A program made the translations under genes and the position numbers. 64,000 nucleotides of DNA, from positions 1 through 64,000 of the forward strand of contig NZ_JACJSI010000007.1 in NCBI RefSeq assembly GCF_014698065.1, written 5' to 3'. This document shows positions 27,275 through 36,617 of this stretch, piece after piece. The notes under the pieces are model-generated. The model worked only from the letters and a program-made list of their open reading frames with translations, made no database searches and was not told the origin of the DNA. How positions within the stretch are numbered: the first letter of the stretch is position 1; each line of letters opens with the position of its first letter. The DNA comes from Nostoc flagelliforme FACHB-838 (GTDB taxonomy: Bacteria > Cyanobacteriota > Cyanobacteriia > Cyanobacteriales > Nostocaceae).

Positions 27275-27426
27275 AATTATTTCTCTTATATTACTTTTAA
27301 TAGAAATTTGCTGCTCGATAGATTTTAAGCAGCTACGCTAGTACTATTTCCATTATTCCTACATTAGCAAATCTAGATGGTGTCCTGCATACAATGTATT
27401 GGATTTTTAACTTTGAGTAAAACCTG

Positions 27427-28236
27427 TTAATCCTCCTCCACTTTTGCTTGTCGATAGGTATAAATATCTTGAATAACTTGCACCCAACCGTTAGCGACAG
27501 ATTCGAGGATGCGATCGCCTTTTTCTTTCGTTGCGGTTGTGGGGTCGCCAATCACCCCAGTTTTACTGATATCTTGTGTCACCCAAGCCACAGGTAATTT
27601 ACCCTCCCAACTTAGTAAACTACTTTCTGACTGTTCTGGGGGGTACTCTGCAACAGCCTTTTCTAACTTCACTTGTTCTGGCAAAATTGATAACATAATG
27701 CTAGTTTCAGCATCTCCAGCGTGCATTCCTAACGCCGCTTCTTTCGGAGTCAATAAATCTTTAGTAATATTAGGCACGCGCCAAGTAAACAACGGGAATA
27801 CCAAAAAGTCATCATACTTAACATGCAAATCTCGCGCCGCCATTTGCATAACTTGGGGTTGTCCGCCGTGGGAGTTCATTAATACCAGTTTTCTAAACCC
27901 AGCACGGTAAATACTTTCTCCCACTTCCATAATGATTGCCGTCAGAGTTGCCGTGCTTAGGGTAATCGTACCGGGAAAGTGCCAGTGTTCGTTAGATTTG
28001 CCATAATAAAGGTTTGGTAAAGCATAAGCGGGAATACTGGCATCCAGCTTTTCCATTGCTTTTCCCAGCACCCCCACACCGATCGCAGCATCTACAATCA
28101 ACGGTAGATGAGGCCCATGTTGTTCAATTGCCCCTACTGGCTGGATGATTACCACATTTTCCTTATCTGGCATTGATTGGATATCTGTCCAGGTGAGGTA
28201 GGGAAAAAAGCGTTCTGGTGGAATGAAACTGTGCAT
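27427..28236 (-). CDS. Creatininase family protein
   Basis: A 269-residue protein with the creatininase metal motifs: VIIQPVGAIEQHGPHLPLIVD (Glu and His ligands, then Asp), HWHFPGTITLS, LVLMNSHGGQP and MHAGDAETSIMLSI. Members hydrolyse cyclic or linear amides, including creatinine and intermediates in riboflavin/F420 or mycofactocin pathways. No pathway genes are adjacent, so the true substrate is unknown. The length is standard. Confidence 0.9.
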   Translation of the reverse strand: MHSFIPPERFFPYLTWTDIQSMPDKENVVIIQPVGAIEQHGPHLPLIVDAAIGVGVLGKAMEKLDASIPAYALPNLYYGKSNEHWHFPGTITLSTATLTAIIMEVGESIYRAGFRKLVLMNSHGGQPQVMQMAARDLHVKYDDFLVFPLFTWRVPNITKDLLTPKEAALGMHAGDAETSIMLSILPEQVKLEKAVAEYPPEQSESSLLSWEGKLPVAWVTQDISKTGVIGDPTTATKEKGDRILESVANGWVQVIQDIYTYRQAKVEED

Positions 28237-28392
28237 ATTACTTAAATTTATATTTTAGGGCATGGGGCATTGGTTTTTTCTCCCTCATCTCCCCCACTAC
28301 CCTTAATATAAAGACTCTCCAAGCATCCCGATATTATCAGATGCAGCAGAGCATAATCACGGAAGAACAAGCATTAACAAGGATGTAACTCA

Positions 28393-29109
28393 ATGGTTGA
28401 AGAAAATGGATCGATTCGCACCCTATCAGTTGATATTGGCGGTAGTGGCGTTAAGGCTATGGTTTTAGATATTACGGGTAATCCTGTAACTGAAAGAGTG
28501 CGTTTAGATACACCTCAACCTGCTACGCCAGAGGTTGTAATTAATGCAATTGTTGTGTTAGCTGCGGCTCAAGGTGAATTTCATCGCGTTTCGGTAGGTT
28601 TTCCTGGCGTGGTGCGGTGTGGAGTGACAGAAACAGCAGTAAACTTACATCCAGATTGGATCGGATTTGATTTGGAAACAGCATTATTAAAACAATTAAA
28701 CAAGCCTGTACGGGTGATTAATGATGCAGATATGCAGGGGTTTGGGGCGATCGCAGGTAAAGGTGTAGAATTGGTGATTACTCTGGGTACGGGGTTTGGT
28801 TCGGCTTTGTTTGTGGATGGTAAGCTGGTGCCAAATATGGAAATGGGGCATCATCCGTTTCGTAAAGGAGAAACTTTTGAGCAGCAGTTACGGCGTGCAG
28901 AGTTAGAAAAAATTGGTGACAAAAGATGGAATAAGCGTTTAGAAAAAGCGATCGCATCTTTGCAACATCTTTTCAATTATGATTACCTTTACATTGGCGG
29001 TGGTGAAGCAGTGAAAGTGAATTTACAGCTACCGTTAAATGTAAAACTCATTCCCAATATCACTGGTTTATTAGGCGGTATTGCTTTATGGCGAGATGAA
29101 AAAAGGTAA
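28393..29109 (+). CDS. ROK family sugar kinase, polyphosphate-glucokinase-like
   Basis: A 238-residue ROK protein. It has the N-terminal phosphate loop LSVDIGGSGVKAMVLD, SVGFPGVV, the catalytic Asp in VINDADMQGFGA, the second phosphate loop LVITLGTGFGSALFVDGKLV and a HHPFRKG segment in place of the usual His/zinc loop. Its short length and overall pattern match bacterial polyphosphate/ATP glucokinases. It would phosphorylate glucose at position 6, in keeping with neighbouring sugar genes. The phosphate donor is not decided by sequence. Confidence 0.88.
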   Translation: MVEENGSIRTLSVDIGGSGVKAMVLDITGNPVTERVRLDTPQPATPEVVINAIVVLAAAQGEFHRVSVGFPGVVRCGVTETAVNLHPDWIGFDLETALLKQLNKPVRVINDADMQGFGAIAGKGVELVITLGTGFGSALFVDGKLVPNMEMGHHPFRKGETFEQQLRRAELEKIGDKRWNKRLEKAIASLQHLFNYDYLYIGGGEAVKVNLQLPLNVKLIPNITGLLGGIALWRDEKR

Positions 29110-29226
29110 AAAGTTTTATAGTATCCAAAACTGGGCGTACTAAATAATGTCTCTGAAGAGCTACGCCTACGCGCTTTTTATTAAGGTGCATCCCTTCTGA
29201 AAATTTCCAAATGAGATAAATTAACA

Positions 29227-29784
29227 ATGAATGAAATTGGCCTGATGATGACGGGCGTGTTAACAATCAGACAAGGCTCTGGGGTCAATTTGCCACAGCA
29301 GCAATTATTTCAGATGGAAAATGACGAAAACCAGTCAAAACAGAGTCAGTTAGAGATAACTGCTCAAGTTACACCGCCTGAATTTATGCAGACAGATGGA
29401 ATTTATCAAACTTATCCCTCAGCGATCGCAGTAGAGAAAGAACATATACTCAAAAAAATCAGTAAAAAAAATCAGTTCCTAGTTTCTTCTAACTTAGATC
29501 AGCCTAAAAAGTATTCTCCATCTAAAGGCAAAGTCCGTGTAAAGGCTACAGGAAAGTTACAGAAGTTTAGTAGCCAACCACCTCTGCCGACTCTTTATTT
29601 CGGCGGCTCTGGTGTTGCTGTCAGAATCTTACAAAGGCTGTTAGTGTCTAATGGTTATGCCGTTAGAGTCGATGGCGTTTTTGGCGCTTTGACAGAAACT
29701 GCTGTCAAAGCCTTTCAAAATCAGCAGAATTTAGGTGCGGATGGAATAGTTGGTCAACGAACCTGGCGGGCGTTGACAATTTAG
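29227..29784 (+). CDS. Peptidoglycan-binding domain protein
   Basis: A 185-residue protein. Residues 1-115 are polar, Gln/Lys-rich and probably disordered. The last 65 residues are a PG_binding_1 domain: LYFGGSGVAVRILQRLLVSN, then YAVRVDGVFGALTETAVKAF and GADGIVGQRTWRALT. No signal peptide is evident. It is a likely wall-associated or regulatory protein; no catalytic domain is present. Confidence 0.85.
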   Translation: MNEIGLMMTGVLTIRQGSGVNLPQQQLFQMENDENQSKQSQLEITAQVTPPEFMQTDGIYQTYPSAIAVEKEHILKKISKKNQFLVSSNLDQPKKYSPSKGKVRVKATGKLQKFSSQPPLPTLYFGGSGVAVRILQRLLVSNGYAVRVDGVFGALTETAVKAFQNQQNLGADGIVGQRTWRALTI

Positions 29785-29889
29785 TCATTTGTCCATTGTC
29801 CTTAGTCTTTAGCTAATGACAAATGACGCCACGTGCTTAACTTGGGGAGACCCCAAGACCGCAGTGGCTCACAAATGACAAATGACAAA

Positions 29890-32310
29890 CTAACGGTGCT
29901 TATGCTGCTCTAATAGTTGTTGCGCTCTTGGCTTGTAAATTAAATAAAACAAAGCCTCAAGATAACGCAATAAATCTTCCCGATTCTCCTTCGAGGTAAA
30001 GTTCCAGAAGCCATAAATCCGTGCTAATGATAACAGCTTGCTAGTGTGAATTTTCCAAGTATAGGTGCTGTAAACTCGGTCAATTCCTCGCTCAGAAATT
30101 TCATTCCAATAGTTAGGATTTTGTTCGCATTTAGTGATAAAATCCACAATTTTTGTGGCTGTCTCATCTAAATTCGTTGGGTTAATCAAAAAGCCATTAA
30201 CCTTGTCTTGAATAATCTCCAACGGCCCACCAAACTGTGTGGCAAAAGTCGGTAATCCTGAAACCATCGACTCTAAAATTGTCAAACCAAAAGCTTCAAA
30301 TAAAGCTGGTTGTACAAAAATTCCCTGATGATCGGCAATGACTCGGTAAATTTCACCAGAATCGGTTTTAGTCAGACGCACACCTAGCCAACGAATCTTG
30401 CCGTGAAGATTGTACTCCTCAATGATTTGGTAGAGTTTAATAATTTCGTCACGTTCTTCATTGTCGCCTGATTCTTCGACGCGCAATTTACCCGCCACCA
30501 AAATTAAGTTGCAATGCTCCTGTAATTCTTTACTTCGACCATAACATTCAGCTAAACCTGTGAGGTTTTTGATGTGGTCAAGACGCGCCATTGAGAAGAG
30601 AGGGCGCTTGTTAGGATCGTCGAGTTTACCAAAGATTTGCGTGGGGTCTTCCAGAGTAAAGAGTGTTTCTGCAAGGCGTTGGCGATCGCTCTCTACTCGG
30701 TCTTTAGTTCGGGTGTAGGGGAAGTAATTATTTTCGTTTACTCCAGGCGGTACGACATTAAACTTGGGACTAAATAATTCAATGCCATTTGTCACATGAT
30801 ATAACTCCGGCATGGTAAAGCACTTATAAGACTCGTACTGTCCCACACTATCCGGTGTTCCGACAATTTCTTGGTAGGTGCTGCTGACAACAAAATTGGC
30901 GGCATTCATTGCAATCAAGTCAGCGGTGAATTGCAATGAAAAATGATATTTCTCCTCTAATTCTTGCCAGTAGAGGTTACTGAACAGGTATTTAGATTTT
31001 TCTAAAGCATGGGCAACATTGCATTGGGTAACTTTCAAGCGTCGCGCCAGCAAGAATGCTATTAAATTCCCATCAGTATAGTTTCCAACTATTAAGTCAG
31101 GTGTGCCTTGAAATTCTGCCCGTAGTTCTCTTTCTGAATCAATGGCGAAAGTTTCTAGATAAGGCCAAAACTCAAACCGGGAAATCCAGTTTTGAGTCAT
31201 GTTAGGATTAAATTCCCGTAAAGGCACTCGCAAAATCCAGGCATTTTCAGTACCGTGGACTTTTTCTAGCCGTTGATTACAAAGGGTGCCATCACTATTA
31301 GGAATCAAGCGGCTGAGAATAATTACCTTTGGCTCAACATTTAATTTCTCTAAACCCGCAAGCAGGACATCTTCTTGTAGCTGCTTCTCTAGGCTCTTTG
31401 CTTGGTCAAGGACGTAAACTACCTGACCGCCGGTATCGGGACGCCCTAAAACGCCCTCTTGCCCAAACCAACCGTGAGCTGACACCAAGACGATTCTAAA
31501 AATCATCGGGACACGAGAAATGAAGGCTTCTAGAGTCTGAGGATCGGCAGAATCAATCAATTCATCGAGAATATTTAAAGTTTCCCGCACTCGCCCTGCG
31601 GTATTACCCCAACCCGGTTCAAAACCCATTGACTGCAATTGGAAGCGGAATTGCTCGTAGGGTTCATCTTCGGGACGATTATTAACAAAACCGATCGCTT
31701 TCTTAACTTGCTCAGAAAGTTGCTGCTGTGATTGAATGCGATCGTTAAGCAGCAGTTGCACACCGTTGTATTGGTGCAGCCGCAGGAAATTCAATAAGCT
31801 GTCCAGCAATTGTTTGGAGTCTTGAAAGATTTGGCTGGATAGATAGCGGTTGAGAAATTGTACTCCCTTACCAATATTTTTGGGGTCGCGGATGACTGGG
31901 GTGTAGTCATAAAACGGGCCGAAGTCCAATTCTAGCAGGTCGCCCTCGTTGGGATGATATTTGTTCACCAAGCGATCGCGCAGATCCAGCAAATCCTGCA
32001 CTGTCATCGGCTCAATGCTCAAGTCTGATGTCAACCAATAAACTTCTTGGCTGGCAATCTTAGAACGGATAATGAAACAGAAGCTTGATTCCTCCTGAAT
32101 AATTTCTTGAGTGTAGTAAATCAGTTTACCTAACTCAGAGGAAGTGTAAAATTCCTCTGGTTTTTGGGACTTTGAGCAATACTCACTATATACATTAAGG
32201 ATGTCATTCCGCAGCAAATACTTCTTTTCTTGTTGGCGTAATTCACTAAGAAAGGAACGCAAATCACTTTTTTCTTCACTATCTAAGACTGCTTGAAGCA
32301 ATTCAGACAT
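29890..32310 (-). CDS. susA: Sucrose synthase
   Basis: The ATG at 32310 gives 806 residues, the usual SusA length; a frame extension to 32340 adds ten residues and is probably not used. The N-terminal regulatory region (about 1-270) is followed by the GT-B glucosyltransferase: VLVSAHGWFGQEGVLGRPDT, DLIVGNYTDGNLIAFLLARR, PGVNENNYFPYT, PLFSMARLDHIKNLTGL and the nucleotide-sugar EX7E region PALFEAFGLTILESMVSGLP. SusA cleaves sucrose with ADP or UDP to give NDP-glucose and fructose, and in heterocystous cyanobacteria it links sucrose to glycogen metabolism and diazotrophy. It is single-gene by spacing and has a long upstream region. Confidence 0.96.
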   Translation of the reverse strand: MSELLQAVLDSEEKSDLRSFLSELRQQEKKYLLRNDILNVYSEYCSKSQKPEEFYTSSELGKLIYYTQEIIQEESSFCFIIRSKIASQEVYWLTSDLSIEPMTVQDLLDLRDRLVNKYHPNEGDLLELDFGPFYDYTPVIRDPKNIGKGVQFLNRYLSSQIFQDSKQLLDSLLNFLRLHQYNGVQLLLNDRIQSQQQLSEQVKKAIGFVNNRPEDEPYEQFRFQLQSMGFEPGWGNTAGRVRETLNILDELIDSADPQTLEAFISRVPMIFRIVLVSAHGWFGQEGVLGRPDTGGQVVYVLDQAKSLEKQLQEDVLLAGLEKLNVEPKVIILSRLIPNSDGTLCNQRLEKVHGTENAWILRVPLREFNPNMTQNWISRFEFWPYLETFAIDSERELRAEFQGTPDLIVGNYTDGNLIAFLLARRLKVTQCNVAHALEKSKYLFSNLYWQELEEKYHFSLQFTADLIAMNAANFVVSSTYQEIVGTPDSVGQYESYKCFTMPELYHVTNGIELFSPKFNVVPPGVNENNYFPYTRTKDRVESDRQRLAETLFTLEDPTQIFGKLDDPNKRPLFSMARLDHIKNLTGLAECYGRSKELQEHCNLILVAGKLRVEESGDNEERDEIIKLYQIIEEYNLHGKIRWLGVRLTKTDSGEIYRVIADHQGIFVQPALFEAFGLTILESMVSGLPTFATQFGGPLEIIQDKVNGFLINPTNLDETATKIVDFITKCEQNPNYWNEISERGIDRVYSTYTWKIHTSKLLSLARIYGFWNFTSKENREDLLRYLEALFYLIYKPRAQQLLEQHKHR

Positions 32311-32405
32311 GGCAACTCCACTAGATAACGATGTTTGCATTGTTGACTTTTAAGGCGAGACAATAAACCTCCACCTTTTGTGAAATCAGATATAAACACG
32401 AAATA

Positions 32406-32432
32406 ACACAGATAAATTATATTTATCTGTGT
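32406..32432. repeat. acacagataaat perfect palindrome
   Basis: Twelve-base perfect arms with a tat centre, 100 bases upstream of susA. Related copy at 17591-17621. Confidence 0.6.
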
Positions 32433-32796
32433 ACCTACAAGTATCAACTTTTCAGCAGGTACTTAAACCGTGTTCTTTACTTAAAGTATCTATGACTCAG
32501 TATTTTTTGCTCTAACTAAAGGAATACAATTTTTATTTCTTTTGATAGATGTTAGTAAATAACTACATGATTATATCTAGGGCACAATATTTTACGCCCT
32601 TAACTGTTTGAGTTAAGCCTTACTATATCATTTATTGACGTGTATCCGATTATTTGCATCATGATAATGTCAAGATTTAGCTTTAAAGCTCTGTAAGACC
32701 TGCAAATCAATACTTTTGTTAATTCTTCCAGAGGGCTAATATTCATTTTGATAGTGGGTGTAGATGATTTATTCGGCAGCTTTGATTGAACAATAA

Positions 32797-32865
32797 GATC
32801 CCCGACTTCTTTGAGAAGTCGGGGATCTTAGTCTCTCGATTTTCACAACTCATTTAGGATTGCTA
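32797..32865. repeat. Half copy of the TAGCAATCC MITE
   Basis: The gatccccgacttctt hairpin and the right end taggattgcta match the 844-943 element. The left terminal repeat is missing. Confidence 0.7.
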
Positions 32866-33069
32866 TATTCTATTAATGTGGGTAGCAAATCATTGTATTG
32901 CTATTATCTATCGGTCAGAGTTTGACACAAAACTTAATAGTTATGCTTTAAGTAAAACTATGAAGCTAAACTCCAATGAATTAAAATCAATTTTTGTTCC
33001 AAAATAGACTAATTTTTGTTCGCCCTAGTTACAATTTAAGCAAAAGTTGTTTAAGTGGGGGCGATTTAT

Positions 33070-33186
33070 ATGCTTACTAATATACATAACTCAACAGCTT
33101 CTGACCACAGTATTAGCAACATTCTGATTATATCTATGCTTGCCTTCTGTGGGCTGACTTTTATCATTCTTCTAGGCATTTTCTGA
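33070..33186 (+). CDS. Candidate 38-residue single-helix membrane protein
   Basis: An ATG frame preceded by a purine-rich gtgggggcg stretch, seven bases upstream. The product has a polar N-terminus (MLTNIHNSTASDHSIS) and one hydrophobic helix (NILIISMLAFCGLTFIILLG), ending IF. Cyanobacteria encode many single-helix proteins of this size in photosynthetic and NDH complexes, but no family is recognised. It could be a chance frame. Confidence 0.4.
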   Translation: MLTNIHNSTASDHSISNILIISMLAFCGLTFIILLGIF

Positions 33187-33669
33187 CAATTAAATATATG
33201 TGTGTTTAAAAACTTTTGAGGTTAAGATTCCCAGCTTCTTAAAGAAGTCGGGAATCTTAATTGCACAGATAGCATTGCCTGAAAAAGCGATTGAATTTAG
33301 TAACAACTAGAGGATTTTTCTTGAGCAGTACAATATAAATAAGTAGGTCGGCGTAAAGAATTATCGTTGGGATAAAGCAGGGGGCAGGGGAAAAAGGGTT
33401 TAAGCCTTGTTTACTTTTTTTCATACAGTTTGCTTTTATTCTGCCGACTTACTTATTGGTAGCTTTTAGATACATTTTTTATTAACTAAATAGATTTACT
33501 TATATTGCTCAATTTAGTTCCATAAGTTAATCTGATGAATAGTGGCTTTACGACCCCTCCAAGTCCATGAACTCATAAATGGCAGATCCTTGGTAAAGTA
33601 GTGGTTATGAATCTACAAAACCACCACCCATATTCTATAGGAACTTATGATCACTATTAAATTATGTAG
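33187..33669. other. Intergenic region with hairpin repeat
   Basis: A gattcccagcttctt/aagaagtcgggaatc hairpin lies at 33226-33256 and a gggggcagggg tract near 33380. No gene is seen. Confidence 0.4.
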
Positions 33670-33743
33670 GGCGAACGATGGGAATTGAACCCACGAATGG
33701 TGGTACCACAAACCACTGCCTTAACCACTTGGCTACGCTCGCC
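33670..33743 (-). tRNA. tRNA-His (GTG)
   Basis: On the minus strand the sequence folds as a cloverleaf. The acceptor is gcgagcg with cgttcgc, with an encoded extra G at -1 facing C73, the hallmark of tRNA-His. The anticodon stem gtggt/accac encloses loop ttgtggt, giving anticodon GTG. The T arm is gtgggttcaattcccat. No CCA is encoded. Confidence 0.95.
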
Positions 33744-33866
33744 ATTCAACAATTTGAATTATAGCAATAATTTGGCGAGGGATCAAGAGTTTTTTTTCAA
33801 GGAACGGATTAAGTTGATTTAGAGTCTCTGAAATCTGACGATTACAAGGAATTTTACTTGGCAAAC

Positions 33867-34250
33867 ATGAAACCATTGACCATCATCGCATATACTGGAG
33901 CAGCAGCAGGACTCGCCGCCTTGGGTGTGGCAATGGCGAAGACCAATCCCAGTCAAGTTGAGTATGAAGAATATGCAGTGCAACGGTTGACAAAATACTT
34001 AAAAACCGATGTATGTAAAAAAACTACCAATTTTATAGAAAATTTAATCCGTTTTAATTGTGATAAGTTGGTTGACTCGGCTAACCCGCAAATCCAAGAA
34101 ATTATTGCCAGGACTACAGAAAGGCAAAATTATATTATTTTTAGTATTTACCGTACAGATTTAAAAATAAACTCTTGGATACCTTCTTACAAATTTGAAA
34201 CGGTGGGAGCTTTTGATCAATTTTATACTTACACTGCTGAAAAAGAATAA
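33867..34250 (+). CDS. DUF4359 family protein
   Basis: The ATG at 33867 gives 127 residues; a TTG nine bases earlier is possible. A hydrophobic N-terminal segment (PLTIIAYTGAAAGLAALGVA) is followed by a soluble domain with two Cys (DVCKKTTNF, IRFNCDKLVD) and a C-terminal strand pattern RQNYIIFSIYRTDLKINSW. The family is found in cyanobacteria and anchored in the membrane or exported; its function is unknown. Confidence 0.85.
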   Translation: MKPLTIIAYTGAAAGLAALGVAMAKTNPSQVEYEEYAVQRLTKYLKTDVCKKTTNFIENLIRFNCDKLVDSANPQIQEIIARTTERQNYIIFSIYRTDLKINSWIPSYKFETVGAFDQFYTYTAEKE

Positions 34251-34464
34251 GGCAGACGGCAGGGGGAGCAGGGGAAGCAGAAGTTGATAGTCGTCTTGGA
34301 TGTAGGAATTGAGTAATTGAATTTTTGGAGTTACCTATAAAAGTGATTAAAAATACTTCTATTTAGTAATTGATAATAGTTTCAATAATCACAAGAGTAC
34401 CTATTACACCAGCTTGATATTAAGTAAGATAGATAATTAGTCACTGAGAGTTTAGGCTTTGCCG

Positions 34465-35226
34465 ATGTCATCTGCGTATCTGCTAGTATCTCACGGAAGT
34501 CGCGATCGCCGCCCAGAAATTGCTATGCAGCAACTAGCAAAGCTGGTACATAACAAATTGTCAGAAAACCATAACCCATCAAATAGCGAACATTTGGTTG
34601 GTATAGCTGCTTTGGAAATGAATCCTCAGCCTTTACACGAGCAGATTCAACAATTTGCTAACAGCGCTTTTGGCGATGGCGGGCTACGCCTACCCACACT
34701 CTCTCAAAATGAGAATCGCCTAAAAATTGTACCGCTATTTCTGCTGCCGGGAGTGCATGTAATGACAGATATTCCTGCCGAGGTAGCACTAGCACAACAG
34801 GCTGCTGGTCAAGATATCATCATTGAGGTGCAACCATATTTAGGCTCTCACCCCAATTTAGAGAAATTGCTAGCAAAGCAAACAGCCGCTATAAAAACAG
34901 AAGCTTGGATTTTATTAGCTCATGGTAGTCGTCGTCCAGGTTCTCAAGAAACTGTGGAAGCAATGGCGGCGAGTTTGGGAGCAGTGACTGCTTATTGGGC
35001 TAACCCTCCAAGTTTAGAATCACGGGTGAAAGAGTTGGTAGATGCTGGTTATAAAGAAATTGCAATCTTGCCATACTTTTTATTCGCTGGTGGAATAACC
35101 GATGCGATCGCAGCCTCAATAGAGGAGCTAAAATTACAATTTTCTGCGGTGAATTTCCAATTGGCACAGCCACTGGGAGCAAGTGCAGAATTAGCCGAGC
35201 TAATTTGGAATTTAACAGATAGATGA
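34465..35226 (+). CDS. sirB: Sirohydrochlorin chelatase (CbiX/SirB type)
   Basis: The ATG at 34465 gives 253 residues (a TTG lies six bases upstream). Two CbiX-type halves are seen: LLVSHGSRDRRPEIAMQQLA with the catalytic His, LFLLPGVHVMTDIPAEV, then LLAHGSRRPGSQETVEAMA and LPYFLFAGGITDAIAASIEE. It inserts iron (siroheme) or cobalt into sirohydrochlorin. Residues about 71-80 (FGDGGLRLPT) are translated from a dispersed ggcgatggcgggctacgcc repeat inserted in frame between the two motifs of the first half. Its stop overlaps the cobA start by ATGA, so both act in the siroheme branch. Confidence 0.9.
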   Translation: MSSAYLLVSHGSRDRRPEIAMQQLAKLVHNKLSENHNPSNSEHLVGIAALEMNPQPLHEQIQQFANSAFGDGGLRLPTLSQNENRLKIVPLFLLPGVHVMTDIPAEVALAQQAAGQDIIIEVQPYLGSHPNLEKLLAKQTAAIKTEAWILLAHGSRRPGSQETVEAMAASLGAVTAYWANPPSLESRVKELVDAGYKEIAILPYFLFAGGITDAIAASIEELKLQFSAVNFQLAQPLGASAELAELIWNLTDR

Positions 35227-36002
35227 ACCGCACAGAAAAACAGGAGAACAAGTATTTGGGAAAGGTTTATTTAGTCGGTGCGGGGCCAGGAGATCCAGGG
35301 CTGATTACCCTGAAGGCAAAAGGTTTATTAGAATGTGCAGATGTAGTTATCTATGATGCCTTAGTGAGTCCGCCAATTTTGGCAATGATTAATCCCCAAG
35401 CGGAGCAAATTAACGCTGGTAAGCGCAGAGGAAAACATTCGCTGTTCCAGGAAGAAACAACTCAATTGCTGATTGAGAAAGCGCAGGATCATGCAATTGT
35501 GGTGCGGTTAAAGGGTGGTGATCCTTTTATTTTTGGTCGCGGTGGCGAAGAGATGGAAGAATTAGTCAACGCAGGAATATCAACGGAGGTTGTGCCCGGT
35601 ATCACTTCGGGAATTGCAGCCGCAGCATATTCAGGTATTCCTTTGACTCATCGGCTGTATAGTTCATCAGTTACATTTGTGACAGGTCACGAGGCGGCAG
35701 GTAAGTATAGACCGAAAGTGGATTGGAGTGCGATCGCTCACGGTTCCGAAACCATTGTTATTTATATGGGAATTCACAATCTGCCTTATATTGTGGAGCA
35801 ATTAAGTATAGCTGGGTTAAATTTAGAAACGCCTATTGCTTTGGTGCGCTGGGGTACGCGACCAGAACAAGAAGAATTGATTGGTACTTTAGAGACAATT
35901 GTTAAACAGGTAGAAGAAACTGGATTTGGTGCGCCTGCGATCGCAGTCATCGGACAAGTAGTAAATATGCACAGTATTTTGTCTGGTTGTCGTCCAGTTT
36001 GA
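35223..36002 (+). CDS. cobA: Uroporphyrinogen-III C-methyltransferase
   Basis: A 259-residue SUMT. Motifs: VYLVGAGPGDPGLITLKAKG, the ADVVIYDALVSP strand, RLKGGDPFIFGRGGEE, EVVPGITSGIAAAAYSGIPL THR and VIGQVV near the end. It methylates uroporphyrinogen III at C2 and C7 with SAM to give precorrin-2, the precursor of siroheme and cobalamin. There is no fused uroporphyrinogen synthase or CysG dehydrogenase domain. It overlaps sirB by four bases. Downstream is a perfect palindrome. Confidence 0.95.
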   Translation: MNRTEKQENKYLGKVYLVGAGPGDPGLITLKAKGLLECADVVIYDALVSPPILAMINPQAEQINAGKRRGKHSLFQEETTQLLIEKAQDHAIVVRLKGGDPFIFGRGGEEMEELVNAGISTEVVPGITSGIAAAAYSGIPLTHRLYSSSVTFVTGHEAAGKYRPKVDWSAIAHGSETIVIYMGIHNLPYIVEQLSIAGLNLETPIALVRWGTRPEQEELIGTLETIVKQVEETGFGAPAIAVIGQVVNMHSILSGCRPV

Positions 36003-36068
36003 TGGTTGGTGCAAAGCTTGTTGTTTTAGATTTATAAATAGAGATTTTCGTTTGAATGAGGTACATGG

Positions 36069-36096
36069 GTAGGGTAGCACAGCTGTGCTACCCTAC
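36069..36096. terminator. Perfect 13-bp palindrome after cobA
   Basis: Arms gtagggtagcaca and tgtgctaccctac with a two-base loop; third member of the gtagcaca palindrome family found after genes. Confidence 0.6.
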
Positions 36097-36126
36097 TTTG
36101 TTCATCTGTAGTTAATTGTTTTTTCT

Positions 36127-36205
36127 GTACCTCACGTAGGGGCACGGCATGTTCCCTACACCTTGCGATATAATTTTGTACCTTACCTGTGCGGCAACCG
36201 CTATA
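36127..36205. repeat. Truncated copy of the 55710 MITE-like repeat
   Basis: It shares gtaggggcacgg, atgttccctacac, ttgcgatat and the right end accgctata with 55710-55811, but lacks the left end. It abuts the IS-end sequence at 36202. Confidence 0.65.
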
Positions 36206-36221
36206 GAACCCATTTGAGATC
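36202..36221. repeat. Solo IS end, same as left end of the 36943 IS remnant
   Basis: tatagaacccatttgagatc matches the inverted repeat of the IS5-like remnant at 36943-36962 in the same orientation, with one or two differences. Confidence 0.6.
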
Positions 36222-36272
36222 TATACAGGAGGGCAATCGAATTTGGCTGAACTACGAGCTAAGTTACAAATT

Positions 36273-36617
36273 TTATAGATTGATCGTCAGGATTTTTTTC
36301 TTGCTTTTTTTGTCACTCAACACGACTGTATTGTAGGGTAATGTATCCGTTCCCAGCGGAATTGGCAGCCTAAAACTGGGGCTTTTTTGATCGAGTTCGC
36401 CTAAATCAATGCTTTTCGTTATATCGCCATCTGTTGCCAGATAAGCGGTAAGTTCGCCTTTATAATCTTCAATTAAAAAGTCTTTAAAGAAAACGACTTC
36501 CCCACCCTCAGGATCTATACCAAGGATGACCGTACCGCTGAAAGTTGCGCCTTTTCGTTCTTCATCAACCGTTGCCATTGTGATTTCCGAGGGGTCTTGA
36601 CCGGACATATCTGCCAT
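36273..36617 (-). CDS. Hypothetical protein, possibly DM13-like
   Basis: A 114-residue acidic protein starting MADMSGQDPSEITMATVDEE. It has no signal peptide. The pattern GATFSGTVILGIDPEGGEVV, then FFKDFLIEDYKGELTAYLAT, then IPLGTDTLPYNTVVLSDKK resembles DM13-type beta domains (glycine-rich first strand, late YNTVVL strand), but the domain Cys is absent and the call is weak. It is flanked by IS end sequences (36202 and 36943), so acquisition or rearrangement with the IS is possible. Confidence 0.55.
   Translation of the reverse strand: MADMSGQDPSEITMATVDEERKGATFSGTVILGIDPEGGEVVFFKDFLIEDYKGELTAYLATDGDITKSIDLGELDQKSPSFRLPIPLGTDTLPYNTVVLSDKKSKKKILTINL

Larger units (their letters stand above)
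32311..33069. other. Long intergenic region upstream of susA
   Basis: It holds the 32406-32432 palindrome (acacagataaat arms), the half MITE at 32797-32865 and AT-rich sequence. No tRNA or recognisable RNA gene is seen here. An imperfect NtcA-like spacing (gta, eight bases, tat) at 32431 is not convincing. Confidence 0.4.

Noticed and set aside
32431..32444. NtcA-like site upstream of susA
   Set aside because: The spacing fits but the right half is tat, not tac, and the position relative to a -10 box is not canonical.
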